In this document: positions 17,743-26,058 of the stretch, in pieces
How the letters are laid out: each line of letters starts with the position of its first letter
Numbering within the stretch: position 1 is the first letter of the stretch
From: CAVTOA01 sp963736285
Lineage (GTDB): Bacteria; Actinomycetota; Actinomycetes; Mycobacteriales; QHCE01
Length of the DNA stretch: 64,000 nucleotides
Reading direction: 5' to 3'
Assembly (NCBI GenBank): GCA_963736285.1
Contig: CAVTOA010000003.1
Span: 930,001-994,000, forward strand
Program-made: the position numbers and the translations under genes
The notes under the pieces: generated by a model
Told to the model about the DNA's origin: nothing
Database searches by the model: none
Seen by the model: the letters and a program-made list of their open reading frames with translations, nothing else

Positions 17743-18513
17743 ATGACCGCGAACACTGACGGCTACGGTCGGGCTAGCAATCGCGCAACCCGACGCCGGC
17801 GTCGCTGGCCCTGGGTGTTGTTAATTGTTGCCGTGGTGCTCGCCGCGCTGTGTGTCGTGGTCGATCGGGCGTCAGCGAAAGTAGCGGAAAATAAACTGGT
17901 GCCGGTGGTGAGTAATGCGGCCCAAGATCAGGGATTTGATCCGAAACATACCTCTGTCGACATTCAGGGTTTTCCGTTTTTGTCTCAGGTAGCGCGGGGC
18001 GATCTGCGGTCCGTGCATGTCCATATGTCCGATGTGGAGACGAACTCGCTGACGGTGGACGCGCTCGATGCCACGTTTCATCAGATCAGTTTTCCCCGAG
18101 ATATTCTCACCGGCTCGGATCCGCATGACGTGACCGCGCAACGTGCTAACGGTTATCTGGCGGTCGATCCCGCGCGCATCCAGCGGGCAGCGCAAATCGA
18201 CGGGTTGTCTCTGTCTACCAAGAGCGACTCGTTACGCGCGACGCTACCTGTTACTTATCAAGGCGTATCCGTCACTCTTGCGGGAAGGGTCGGTGCAAGC
18301 GTGGAGGGAAACCAAGTGGCGTTCTCGCTGCACGACGTTTCCGCTGGGGGCATCACGGTTCCCGCTCAAGTCGTGGAGCATTTCACCAGCGGCTTCCATC
18401 CGGTGCTCAATGTTCCGCACCTACCGTTCGACCTGAGCGTTGATCGTCTCGGTGCGGGAGATGGCAAGGCGAGGCTGTATGTGTCCGCTCGGGACGTGCC
18501 GCTCGTCCGCTAG
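17743..18513 (+). CDS. LmeA family phospholipid-binding protein (DUF2993)
   Basis: 256 residues with an N-terminal basic patch and one membrane/signal helix (WPWVLLIVAVVLAALCVVV), then the periplasmic DUF2993 domain, with characteristic VSTDI-like strands (HTSVDIQGFPFLSQVARGDLRSVHV) and alternating beta segments. In Mycobacterium, LmeA binds phospholipids and supports lipomannan elongation. The ATG at 17743 is preceded by AGGAAAGA. It fits the mycobacterial gene order between nitrobindin-like and glnR-mshD genes. Confidence 0.85.
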   Translation: MTANTDGYGRASNRATRRRRRWPWVLLIVAVVLAALCVVVDRASAKVAENKLVPVVSNAAQDQGFDPKHTSVDIQGFPFLSQVARGDLRSVHVHMSDVETNSLTVDALDATFHQISFPRDILTGSDPHDVTAQRANGYLAVDPARIQRAAQIDGLSLSTKSDSLRATLPVTYQGVSVTLAGRVGASVEGNQVAFSLHDVSAGGITVPAQVVEHFTSGFHPVLNVPHLPFDLSVDRLGAGDGKARLYVSARDVPLVR

Positions 18514-18589
18514 TGAATACTGACGAAGTACTGACGAACGTAAGGATGTTGGCGCGCTCCCGCGCGCCCACCACCGAAAGGGGCTCCCG

Positions 18590-18949
18590 GTGCGGGCTCT
18601 CGTTATCAAGACCACTGCCGGAATGGATGCTCCAGAGCGCTGCTCGCAGGCGTTTACGGTGGCTGTCACGGCGATGGCCGCCGGGGCGCAAGTGTCGCTA
18701 TGGCTTACTGGAGAGTCGACCTGGTTTGCCGTGCCGGGTAGGGCTGAGGAGTTTGAACTTCCGCATAGCGCCCCGTTGCCGGAGACCCTCAGCGCGCTGA
18801 TAGCGGGGGCACAGGTCACAGTGTGTACCCAGTGCGCGGCGCGGCGGGGCATCGATTCGTCCACTGTGATCGATGGCGTCAGGATCGCTGGTGCGGCCAC
18901 GTTCACTGAAGAAATTCTTGCCGACGACGTGCGGGCGTTAGTGTATTAG
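18590..18949 (+). CDS. DsrE family protein
   Basis: 119 residues with a DsrE/F-like alpha-beta fold: LVIKTTAGMDAPERCSQAF at the N terminus, AMAAGAQVSLWLTGES, then a loop with CTQCAARRG (Cys-x-x-Cys) and a final DDVRALVY. DsrE-like proteins handle sulfur or persulfide; whether the CTQC pair works here is unknown. The GTG start at 18590 follows GAAAGGGG. It sits 76 bp after the LmeA-like gene on the same strand. Confidence 0.75.
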   Translation: MRALVIKTTAGMDAPERCSQAFTVAVTAMAAGAQVSLWLTGESTWFAVPGRAEEFELPHSAPLPETLSALIAGAQVTVCTQCAARRGIDSSTVIDGVRIAGAATFTEEILADDVRALVY

Positions 18950-19084
18950 TTCAGCACCGCTGGCCGCCGTTCAACGCACCTATGTGGACGCGAAGAGCGG
19001 GAGACGAGGACAACGCGGCCAGGCGAAGTGCGGGAAAACGACGCAGGCTAGTACCCCTACCCACACAACCTCTAAGCTTGCCCG

Positions 19085-19222
19085 GTGTTCACGATCGTCT
19101 TCATGTGTCTGCTCGTTGCGGTGCTCGCCGCCGTCGCGTTTCTAGCTGGCTATGTCGCGTACAAGCTGTTTCTTCATATGCCAAGACAGCGCTATGACCG
19201 CTCTCGCTGGGGGACTCGATGA
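19085..19222 (+). CDS. 45-residue single-pass membrane protein
   Basis: A short frame starting at GTG 19085: FTIVFMC, then an uninterrupted hydrophobic helix (LLVAVLAAVAFLAGYVAY) and a basic tail ending in RYDRSRWGTR. Its TGA stop overlaps the ATG of the nitrobindin-like gene as ATGA (19219-19222), strong evidence that it is translated and coupled. I recognise no family; at this size it is easily missed by gene callers. It may anchor or recruit the downstream heme-binding protein, which is inference. Confidence 0.6.
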   Translation: MFTIVFMCLLVAVLAAVAFLAGYVAYKLFLHMPRQRYDRSRWGTR

Positions 19223-19794
19223 CCAACAATCCTGGCTATCCTTTTATCGAGACCGACGACCTACGAACAGGTCCTGACTTGCACCCCACCTTGCTGGGGC
19301 TGTTGCCGTTGGTTGGGCAATGGCGGGGCACGGGTAAGGGCGGGTATCCCAACTCCGACGATTTCGAGTTCGCCCAAGAAATCCGTTTCAGTCACGATGG
19401 CCGGCCGTTTTTGGCATACGAGTCACGCATGTGGTTAATCGACGATGAGGGTCGTCCGATCCGTCCGTATGCCCGCGAGACGGGGTGGTGGCGTCCGGCG
19501 TTGGCGTCGCTCCAAGATGGAACCGTCCAAGAAGAACGCGACACTAACGAGCTCGACGTGTTGGTGACCGACGCGAGCGGTGTCATCGAGCTCTATGCCG
19601 GCCAGATCGATGGCACCAAGTTCGAGCTATCGAGCGACTTTGTGGCACGTACCGCCCGCGCCAGTGAGGTAAGCGCGTTCCATCGGCTCTACGGAATCGT
19701 CGAGGGCGACCTGTTGTATGCGGTCGACAAAGCCGCAGATGGCCACCCGCTTACTCCGCATCTGTCCGCCCGGTTGACCCGCGTTGCCGGCTGA
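19219..19794 (+). CDS. nitrobindin-like heme-binding protein (FABP-like beta barrel)
   Basis: A 191-residue protein of the nitrobindin/DUF1794 family, the actinobacterial peroxynitrite isomerase type (Rv0813c-like). The signature GQWRGTGKGGYP, the strand FAQEIRFSHDGRPFLAYESR and GWWRP are visible, and the C-terminal HLSARLTRV holds the likely axial heme histidine. The family forms ten-stranded barrels that bind heme and react with nitrogen oxides. Its start codon overlaps the stop of a 45-residue membrane ORF. Confidence 0.9.
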   Translation: MTNNPGYPFIETDDLRTGPDLHPTLLGLLPLVGQWRGTGKGGYPNSDDFEFAQEIRFSHDGRPFLAYESRMWLIDDEGRPIRPYARETGWWRPALASLQDGTVQEERDTNELDVLVTDASGVIELYAGQIDGTKFELSSDFVARTARASEVSAFHRLYGIVEGDLLYAVDKAADGHPLTPHLSARLTRVAG

Positions 19795-19860
19795 GTCGCG
19801 TATGGACACTCGTCGGCAAGGGCGGGCGGTGTCCGTGTCGCCTGCTGCGTCGACCGTCGA

Positions 19861-20751
19861 TTAACGGAATCCAAGGAGCGCGCTAAACGTTTCGGTGTGG
19901 GGCGAGACGGGCAGCGGCCTGCCGTCCAACTCCCGCACGGGCACGATCCCGCGCACGCTTGAGCAGAGCCAGACGCCGTCGCATTGGGGTAGCTCGTTGA
20001 CGTGAATGGGCCGGTGCTCGGTGCGCAATCCGAGCTCGCCCGCCGCTTCAAACATGGCCGTCACCGTGATGCCAGGCAGAATGCCGAGGTCATGGGGGGT
20101 GGTTGCGAGGGTGTCTCCGGTGAGCCAGAACACGCTGGACGTGGGGCCTTCCAGCGCTACACCGTCCATTGTGGTCAGTAAGACTTCTTCGGCGTCTCGA
20201 CCGGCTGCTTCGCGCAACGCGGCCATGTTCGCCGCGTAGGACAGTGACTTGACGCCGCCCAGCAACCAAGGTGCGCTTGCCCGGGCTTCGGCGGAGATCC
20301 CGATCGTCAAGCTGGCGACCCGCACACCGTCGCGGCGCGCGGCGGGAAATCCCGCCGGGAGCGGATACACCAACGCGTAAACGGTGGGGAGCCGATGCTG
20401 GTCGGGGATGTATTCGGGGCCACGGGAGCAGACCAGCTTGATGCCGGCCTCGACGTCGTCAGGCCATGCCGCGATCGCGGTGTGCACGAGTTCTGCCAAC
20501 TGTGCTCGGCTTGGCGGCACGATGTGTAGTCGCTCGGTGGAACGTGCAAGTCGGTCGAGATGGTCTTGCAGCAGCCAGGCAGTGTTGCCACGAACATGCA
20601 TGGTTTCGAATGCGCCGTCTCCACGAGTAGCTCCGAGGTCGTCTGCGCGCAGTACGGGGGTAGCTAGAGGCACGACCTTGGGGCGGAGCCGCTCCATGGT
20701 GGCGCCGTCAGCGGAGAGTGGCGCCAATATGGCCAATACTGGGGTAGTCAT
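19861..20751 (-). CDS. aminotransferase class IV, aminodeoxychorismate lyase-like
   Basis: A fold-type IV PLP enzyme of 296 residues. The PLP lysine lies in GGVKSLSYAANMAA near residue 168; the N-terminal RGDGAFETMHV and the phosphate-binding LPGITVTAMFE segments are present. Actinobacterial homologues in this context are annotated as 4-amino-4-deoxychorismate lyase (PabC), which releases p-aminobenzoate for folate; a branched-chain or D-amino acid role cannot be excluded by sequence. It is divergent from the folate-binding ygfZ-like gene, with 11 bp between the starts, suggesting shared control. Confidence 0.85.
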   Translation of the reverse strand: MTTPVLAILAPLSADGATMERLRPKVVPLATPVLRADDLGATRGDGAFETMHVRGNTAWLLQDHLDRLARSTERLHIVPPSRAQLAELVHTAIAAWPDDVEAGIKLVCSRGPEYIPDQHRLPTVYALVYPLPAGFPAARRDGVRVASLTIGISAEARASAPWLLGGVKSLSYAANMAALREAAGRDAEEVLLTTMDGVALEGPTSSVFWLTGDTLATTPHDLGILPGITVTAMFEAAGELGLRTEHRPIHVNELPQCDGVWLCSSVRGIVPVRELDGRPLPVSPHTETFSALLGFR

Positions 20752-20762
20752 CGCCCTACCTT

Positions 20763-21806
20763 ATGTTGACTGCCTATCCTCGAATCATGCTTGCCATTGC
20801 TGAGGCCGTTGCGTCCGAGGGAAAAGACGCCGGTATTGCCGCGCATTATGGAGACCCCTTTCGGGAACAACGCACGTTGGCTGAGTCCGTGGGTGTTGTC
20901 GACCGCAGTAATCGCGGTGTGCTCACGGTTACCGGTGAAGACAGGCTCAGCTGGCTGCACACACTGACGACGCAACACCTGGAGAAGTTGCCGACGGGAA
21001 AAGGCACAGAGGCGCTGGTCCTTTCGCCCCATGGCCACATCGCCCGTCATCTGTTGATATCCGAGTTGGCTGACGAGGGCGCTGGCACTACCTGGATCGA
21101 TGTGGAGCCTGGCGCCAACGCCGAGCTTCTGTCCTTCTTGGACACAATGAGGTTCATGCTGCGCGTGCACCCGAAAGACGTCACCGCAGAGTGGGCGCTG
21201 CTGTCGGTCCTTGGACCAGAAACGCCTCGTGCGCTGGCGGCATTGGGCGCCCACCCGACAGAGCCGTATGACGTAGTGGCATTGCCGGACGGCGGATGGG
21301 TGCGGCGCATGCCGTGGCCGGCCAGCGACAACGCCGACGTGTTGGTGCCTCGGTCTGGTGTCGCGGCGGTCATCGATTTGTTGGCGGATGCCGGTGTTCC
21401 TGTCTGCGGCATGGAGGCATACGAGGCGCTGCGGGTTGCTGCCCGTCGCCCACGGCTAGGCCAGGAAACGGACCATCGCACCATCGTGCAAGAGCCAAAT
21501 TGGCTGCCGACCGCAGTGCATCTCAACAAGGGTTGTTACCCCGGGCAAGAGACGGTGGCGAAGGTGCACAACGTGGGGCAGCCCCCGCGTCGCATGGCTC
21601 TGTTGCATTTGGACGGTTCGTCGGACGAGTTGCCGGCCCATGGCACTCCGGTTTTCCGCGACGAGCGTGAGATTGGTTTTGTCGGCACGGCGGTGCGTCA
21701 CTACGAGTGGGGGAACATTGCGCTCGCGCTGGTAAAGCGGACAACGCCTGATGACGCCGAACTCATGGTCGCCGGTAGTCGCGCCGCAATCGACACCCCC
21801 GAGTAG
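20763..21806 (+). CDS. ygfZ: folate-binding YgfZ/GcvT-like protein
   Basis: 347 residues with the YgfZ hallmark KGCYPGQETVAKVHN, in which the cysteine is needed for Fe-S cluster assembly or repair with tetrahydrofolate. An N-terminal GcvT-like fold is visible (VVDRSNRGVLTVTGEDRLSWLHTLTTQ), and a C-terminal barrel begins at IGFVGTAVRH. The ATG at 20763 is chosen; an internal ATG eight codons later is an alternative. It is divergent from the aminodeoxychorismate lyase-like gene. Confidence 0.88.
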   Translation: MLTAYPRIMLAIAEAVASEGKDAGIAAHYGDPFREQRTLAESVGVVDRSNRGVLTVTGEDRLSWLHTLTTQHLEKLPTGKGTEALVLSPHGHIARHLLISELADEGAGTTWIDVEPGANAELLSFLDTMRFMLRVHPKDVTAEWALLSVLGPETPRALAALGAHPTEPYDVVALPDGGWVRRMPWPASDNADVLVPRSGVAAVIDLLADAGVPVCGMEAYEALRVAARRPRLGQETDHRTIVQEPNWLPTAVHLNKGCYPGQETVAKVHNVGQPPRRMALLHLDGSSDELPAHGTPVFRDEREIGFVGTAVRHYEWGNIALALVKRTTPDDAELMVAGSRAAIDTPE

Positions 21807-21868
21807 GGCGTTCCGTCGCCCAGCCCCGCGTTGCGTTGCTCATGCACCGTCGCGCCGCCGCGCACGTG

Positions 21869-21888
21869 ATGCTTGCAAATGCAAGCAT
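21869..21888. promoter_or_regulatory. palindromic operator upstream of the XRE regulator
   Basis: Perfect 9-bp arms ATGCTTGCA and TGCAAGCAT are separated by AA. A further half site, TTGCAAGC, lies at 21901-21908, directly before the GTG start. The spacing suits autoregulation by the downstream helix-turn-helix protein, which is inference. Confidence 0.6.
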
Positions 21889-21908
21889 CGACCTCTACGG
21901 TTGCAAGC

Positions 21909-22388
21909 GTGTCTACCGATCCTGATCTCCCCATCATGCAGATGGTCGTCAGTGAGATCGGTGAGTTCATTCGCGAGCAGCGACGAAACGCGCACGTGTC
22001 ATTGCGGCAGCTGGCGCAAAAAGCCGGTGTGAGCAACCCTTATCTCAGCCAGATTGAGCGGGGGATTCGTAAACCCAGTGCAGAGGTCTTGAGCCAGATC
22101 GCGACTGCGTTGCGCATCTCGACGTCGGTCATGTTCTCGCGTGCAGGGCTTCTGCAAGCGCAGGAGGGCGCTGACGTCGCTACCGCGATTGCGGGCGACT
22201 CCGCGCTCACCCCGGAGCAAAAGCGGGTATTGATCGAGATCTACCAGCAGTTTCGATCCACCACCCAAGCTCTCAGCGACCCGGGTGGTCCATTCGTTAA
22301 TGGCGGCGAAGCGGCGCTCGGAGAGTTACGTCCCAAGGGCAAGTCACAGCCAAAGAGTCAGAAACAACCGATTGAGGAGCCGTCATGA
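21909..22388 (+). CDS. XRE family transcriptional regulator
   Basis: A 159-residue regulator with a Cro/CI-type helix-turn-helix: IGEFIREQRRNAHVSLRQLA then VSNPYLSQIERGIRKPSAEVL. A C-terminal helical part (LTPEQKRVLIEIYQQFRS) and a Lys/Gln-rich tail follow. It matches the regulator encoded before hbhA in mycobacteria (Rv0474 type). The GTG at 21909 is chosen because the palindrome would otherwise be inside the gene; starts at 21873 or 21936 are alternatives. Its stop overlaps the hbhA-like ATG by 4 bp. Confidence 0.85.
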   Translation: MSTDPDLPIMQMVVSEIGEFIREQRRNAHVSLRQLAQKAGVSNPYLSQIERGIRKPSAEVLSQIATALRISTSVMFSRAGLLQAQEGADVATAIAGDSALTPEQKRVLIEIYQQFRSTTQALSDPGGPFVNGGEAALGELRPKGKSQPKSQKQPIEEPS

Positions 22389-23017
22389 GTGAAAAAACTT
22401 TGCCGAGCCCGCTGTATGCAGCTGCTGCTGTCGGCGACCTCGTCGCCAAAAAACTGCAGAAATGGGGCCCGGAACTGCAGAAAAAAGCTGATGCGCTGCC
22501 AAAGGAAGCGCAGCGTCTTGCTGGGGAAGCGCCAGACACGCTCCGCCGTTGGGTGCGGACCGGGCAACAGCAGCTTGGTCGTTTCGCCACCGATATTCCC
22601 TCGTATGCTGCCCAGCTCCGGCAGTTCGCGCAGGCCAAGGCGGAGCGGGTTGACACTGATGCGATGCGTGAGAGAGCACGGGGTGTCCGTCAGAACATTG
22701 AGGTCAACGTCAAGGCTGTGGGCGGAAAGGCGCTGAGTCTCTACGGCGGCTTGGTCGCGCGAGGAAAAGCCCTCGTTGACGAACGGGATGCTAACGGCGC
22801 TGGTACCTCGTCTGTTTCAAAGCGGACCGTCGTAGCGCCGACAACACAAAAGCAACCTGTGAGCAAGACCACTGTTGCGTCGGGGAAGAAGAAGCCAACC
22901 AGTAAGGCAACGAAGCCAGCTAAGTCCGCGAAGTCTGTCGGTGTGAAGTCTGGCAACGCTAGCAAGTCGACCAAGGCCGCCCGCCCGGCGGCTACGGAGC
23001 AAGACAATAAGGCATAA
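22385..23017 (+). CDS. heparin-binding hemagglutinin-like (HbhA-like) protein
   Basis: 210 residues. The N terminus LPSPLYAAAAVGDLVAKKLQ and a long amphipathic helical middle resemble mycobacterial HbhA, an adhesin and lipid-body-associated protein. The C-terminal 70 residues are Lys/Ala/Ser/Thr-rich (KKKPTSKATKPAKSAKS), as in the heparin-binding tail. In non-pathogenic actinobacteria the role is unclear. It is coupled by ATGA to the XRE regulator and followed by a strong hairpin at 23029-23056. Confidence 0.8.
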   Translation: MSEKTLPSPLYAAAAVGDLVAKKLQKWGPELQKKADALPKEAQRLAGEAPDTLRRWVRTGQQQLGRFATDIPSYAAQLRQFAQAKAERVDTDAMRERARGVRQNIEVNVKAVGGKALSLYGGLVARGKALVDERDANGAGTSSVSKRTVVAPTTQKQPVSKTTVASGKKKPTSKATKPAKSAKSVGVKSGNASKSTKAARPAATEQDNKA

Positions 23018-23028
23018 CGCATTAATCA

Positions 23029-23056
23029 GGGGCCGGCAGCAGCGGTTGCCGGCCCC
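23029..23056 (+). terminator. hairpin terminator after the HbhA-like gene
   Basis: Perfect 10-bp GC-rich stem GGGGCCGGCA / TGCCGGCCCC with an 8-nt loop, 11 bp after the stop codon. There is no T tract, as is common for actinobacterial hairpin terminators. Confidence 0.7.
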
Positions 23057-23120
23057 TCGGCAGAATTCCACTAGCTCGGGCCGTTGGCAGGCGGGCGACG
23101 CGACTACATAGGCTGGTGCC

Positions 23121-23426
23121 ATGGCGACGTTGTGGGTCGATCCGATCATCACCACTATCGATAGTGCAATCTTTGTGGTTTCGGTGGTGATCGATATTTG
23201 GGCGTTCATTCATTGCGCAACGCAGCGCTCCGACGCCTTCGATGCCGTAGGAACTATGGCGAAGAACCGCTGGCTTCTTTTGATCGGTGGCACGTTCCTG
23301 CTGTCATTTTTCTTAATCTTTTTGAGCACGCTCTTTTCGTTGATCGCGCTTGCCGCGTCATTGATTTATCTGCTCGACGTCCGCCCCGCGATCCGAGACG
23401 TTATCAACGGCTCCTCAAACTGGTGA
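23121..23426 (+). CDS. DUF2516 family membrane protein
   Basis: 101 residues with three hydrophobic helices: ITTIDSAIFVVSVVIDIWAFIHC, a middle WLLLIGGTFLLSFFLIFL, and LFSLIALAASLIYLLDVRPAIRD. The family is conserved downstream of hbhA in mycobacteria (Rv0476 type); its function is unknown. The ATG at 23121 is the first plausible start after the hairpin terminator, so it probably has its own promoter. Confidence 0.82.
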   Translation: MATLWVDPIITTIDSAIFVVSVVIDIWAFIHCATQRSDAFDAVGTMAKNRWLLLIGGTFLLSFFLIFLSTLFSLIALAASLIYLLDVRPAIRDVINGSSNW

Positions 23427-23475
23427 TTCAGCTTGGCCACAGTTAGTTCTGATGTGACCAGGTAGTAGGTGGTGG

Positions 23476-24222
23476 CTACCGTGCGCGTAATGCCTGGATG
23501 AGCGCGGTCTCACCCTTAACCGTAAGCAGTGAGATGGGCACTCTGCCCCATACCGCGAGGAGTAGGTCGCTTGCGGTGCCTTGTGCGATAGCCGCTATTT
23601 CTGGTGCGTCGTCGAACCAGCCACCCGTGTCGAGCAAAGTGATGCCGTTGTCGCGAATGCGTACGTCCCACGCTGCGTCGATGTCTGTTGCGGCGAGCCT
23701 GGCAACCCCGGTGACGTTAATGGGCTCGGCGATGCGTCCGACGGGCAAGAATGAGTCGAGAACTTCATCGACCCCGTCAACTGCGAGTTCTGGCGGATCG
23801 ATCGGCTCGGGAAGGCCCAGCGCTGTTTGCACATCCCACCGATGGATTGATGTCTCGTGTGCCATGCGTCGGTGCCAAAAAGCAGCGGTCTGCTGCTGAG
23901 GGGACCAATTCCACGCGGGTGTCCCCGGATCGAGCGCTTCTAGAGTGGTGACTACATCAGCGAAAGACTCATCCCACCATTCCAACACTGCTTCGCCGCT
24001 GGGCGGGACAGGCCGTTCCTCCTCAGGGCGTTTGCTGACGTCAGCTACTGCTTTGTTGAACGGAAAGCGGTATTTTCGGCCAAGGTGGCCGACTAAGTCG
24101 TGCACTGTCCAATCGGGACATGAAGGCACTGGCTTGTCGAGATCGGCGGGCGTGATCGCGGCGCGGAAAGCGCCGGCTTCGCGGCGTAGGGAGTCGATCC
24201 AAAAGTCTTTTGAGGGGCTCAC
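23476..24222 (-). CDS. TIGR03083/maleylpyruvate isomerase-type mycothiol-dependent protein
   Basis: 248 residues with a DinB-like four-helix metal-binding domain: CPDWTVHDLVGHLGR supplies one histidine ligand and FWHRRMAHETSIHRWDVQ the others; an MDMPI C-terminal beta domain follows. The family uses mycothiol as cofactor, consistent with mshA and mshD in this window. The substrate is unknown. The GTG at 24222, after GGCGGC, is chosen; 24264 would add 14 residues. It is divergent from murB, with 55 bp between the starts. Confidence 0.82.
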   Translation of the reverse strand: MSPSKDFWIDSLRREAGAFRAAITPADLDKPVPSCPDWTVHDLVGHLGRKYRFPFNKAVADVSKRPEEERPVPPSGEAVLEWWDESFADVVTTLEALDPGTPAWNWSPQQQTAAFWHRRMAHETSIHRWDVQTALGLPEPIDPPELAVDGVDEVLDSFLPVGRIAEPINVTGVARLAATDIDAAWDVRIRDNGITLLDTGGWFDDAPEIAAIAQGTASDLLLAVWGRVPISLLTVKGETALIQALRAR

Positions 24223-24277
24223 GCCGCCAAGCCTAGAGCGTGGTCGGATCGAATGGGCGACCATCTAGGGTCTAAGG

Positions 24278-25357
24278 GTGCTTCAAGAAACAAGAACACC
24301 GTTAGCTGCCCTCACGACGTTGAACATGGGCGGGCCGGCGAGCTCGGTCATCGAGGTCGCCACGCTCGAGGAGACGGTAGACGCGGTTCGGTCCATTGAT
24401 GCGGCCGGGCAACCGCTTTTGCTGCTCGCGGGCGGCAGCAATGTGGTTATGTCGGACGCGGGGTTTCCCGGCGTGGTGGTGCTATTGCGCTCGCGAGGGG
24501 TGGAGTGCGAGGCGCTGGCCGACCCCAACGCGGTGCTGGTGCGGGTTGCTGCTGGTCACCCGTTTGACGAGCTAGTGGCGTATTGCGTTGACGCCGGTTT
24601 TGCCGGCTTGGAGTGTTTGTCTGGTGTCCCTGGTTCGGCTGGTGCCACCCCCATTCAGAACGTGGGCGCGTATGGCCAAGAGGTCGCCGAGGTGATTCGG
24701 TCGGTCACCGCGTATGACCGCACCATTGGTGAGGTGGTCGAGTTATCGCCGGAACAATGCGCATTCACGTACCGGAACAGCATTTTTAAGCACAACGATC
24801 GCTATGTGGTGTTGAGAGTCGACTTTGTATTACGCCGCGACATGTACGGTGGCCCGCTTCGCTATGGCGAGCTCAGTCGTCGGTTGGGTGTCGGATCCGA
24901 GCGCGGTAAGTCGGACGGCAAAGCCCAGCTAGCGGACATTCGCGGCGCTGTCTTGGAGCTGCGCCGTGGCAAAGGCATGGTCATAGATCCGGAAGATCCA
25001 GATTCCCGCAGCGTGGGCTCGTTCTTCACTAATCCAGTGCTGAGCTCGGATGCCTGGACTTCGTTGCAACAACGGGTTGCGGCGGAGCACCCCGCGCTCG
25101 ATATTCCACATTGGACTCAAGAGGATGGCTCGGTCAAGATCCCCGCGGCATGGTTGGTGGAGCACGCTGGCTTCGCGAAGGGCTACCGGCGGGGCGGCGT
25201 GGCGATTTCGTCGAAGCACACGCTGGCGCTCATCAACTGTGGTGACGGCAGCCCCGCTGAGCTGCTCGAGCTGGCGCGCGAGATCCGCAACGGCGTGAGA
25301 GCCCAATATGAGGTGGAACTAATCAACGAACCGGTCCTCGTCGGCGAAAAGCTCTAA
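24278..25357 (+). CDS. murB: UDP-N-acetylenolpyruvoylglucosamine reductase MurB
   Basis: An FAD-dependent oxidoreductase of 359 residues that makes UDP-MurNAc for peptidoglycan. FAD-binding segments LLAGGSNVVMSD and CLSGVPGSAGATPIQNVGAYGQEV are present, with the catalytic serine region FTYRNSIFK, SVGSFFTNPVL and a Glu near the C terminus (LINEPVLVG). It is type I by length. It starts at GTG 24278. The next gene on the plus strand is mshA, past a broken SDR gene on the opposite strand. Confidence 0.95.
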   Translation: MLQETRTPLAALTTLNMGGPASSVIEVATLEETVDAVRSIDAAGQPLLLLAGGSNVVMSDAGFPGVVVLLRSRGVECEALADPNAVLVRVAAGHPFDELVAYCVDAGFAGLECLSGVPGSAGATPIQNVGAYGQEVAEVIRSVTAYDRTIGEVVELSPEQCAFTYRNSIFKHNDRYVVLRVDFVLRRDMYGGPLRYGELSRRLGVGSERGKSDGKAQLADIRGAVLELRRGKGMVIDPEDPDSRSVGSFFTNPVLSSDAWTSLQQRVAAEHPALDIPHWTQEDGSVKIPAAWLVEHAGFAKGYRRGGVAISSKHTLALINCGDGSPAELLELAREIRNGVRAQYEVELINEPVLVGEKL

Positions 25358-25369
25358 CTAAGTGACCCG

Positions 25370-25910
25370 CTAATTCCGATGAACTTTGTGGTTTGATGCT
25401 TGCGCTCTCGGGCGGACGACGAGCAGATCGATGTTGACGTGCGCTGGGCGGGTGGCGGCCCAGGCGATGCACTCTGCGACATCCTCGGCGACTAGCGGTT
25501 CCGGAACGCCGGCGTAGACGGCGGTAGCACGTTCTGAGTCACCGGAGAACCGCACCAGCGAAAACTCCTCTGTCCGCACCCCCGGGGTCAGCATTCTCGA
25601 TGGGGTCCTGCCCCTTGGCGCCTCCGGCGTTGTTGACCAGCAGCTGGAGGTGGCCCGGAAGTGCATCAACGGCACGAGCGAAGTCATCGACAGAGTCTTG
25701 TTCTGTCACATCCAGGGTGAGCGCGGTGCCGCCTATCTCCGCTGCCATGGCGTCGAGCCGGTCGCGTCTCCGGGCGCCCACGATGACGTGGAAGCCGTCC
25801 GTTGCCAGTCGGCGAGCGGTCGCGGCTCCGATCCCGCTGCTGGCGCCCGTGACGACCGCGAGGGGCTTTACTGGGGTGTTTTCCGGTTGATGTTCTCGGC
25901 TCAGGCTCAT
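25370..25910 (-). pseudogene. SDR family oxidoreductase with internal deletion
   Basis: The N-terminal part is a clear short-chain dehydrogenase: VVTGASSGIGAATARRLA (NAD(P) site), then LLVNNAGGAKG. After IENADP, near 25595, the frame changes directly into the family's C-terminal part (VRTEEFSLVRFSGDSERA, then VAEDVAECIAWAATRP). The central third, with the catalytic Tyr-x-x-x-Lys, is missing, roughly 80-100 codons compared with the usual ~250 residues, and the two remaining parts are out of frame. The gene cannot make an active enzyme. The SDR-mshA-ybjN neighbourhood is ancestral in this lineage, as I recall. Confidence 0.82.
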
Positions 25911-26058
25911 AGCAGCTCCCACTGACCGATTTCGGAGGTAAAGCGGCGAGCCACGTAGGCCAGTCTGGCTTCGCTGGCTGAGGTTGCCACATGGAAATGC
26001 GGTTGCGCCGTTGGGGGTTGATGTCTATCGCGGAAACTGACCGAGGAGAATTACGACG

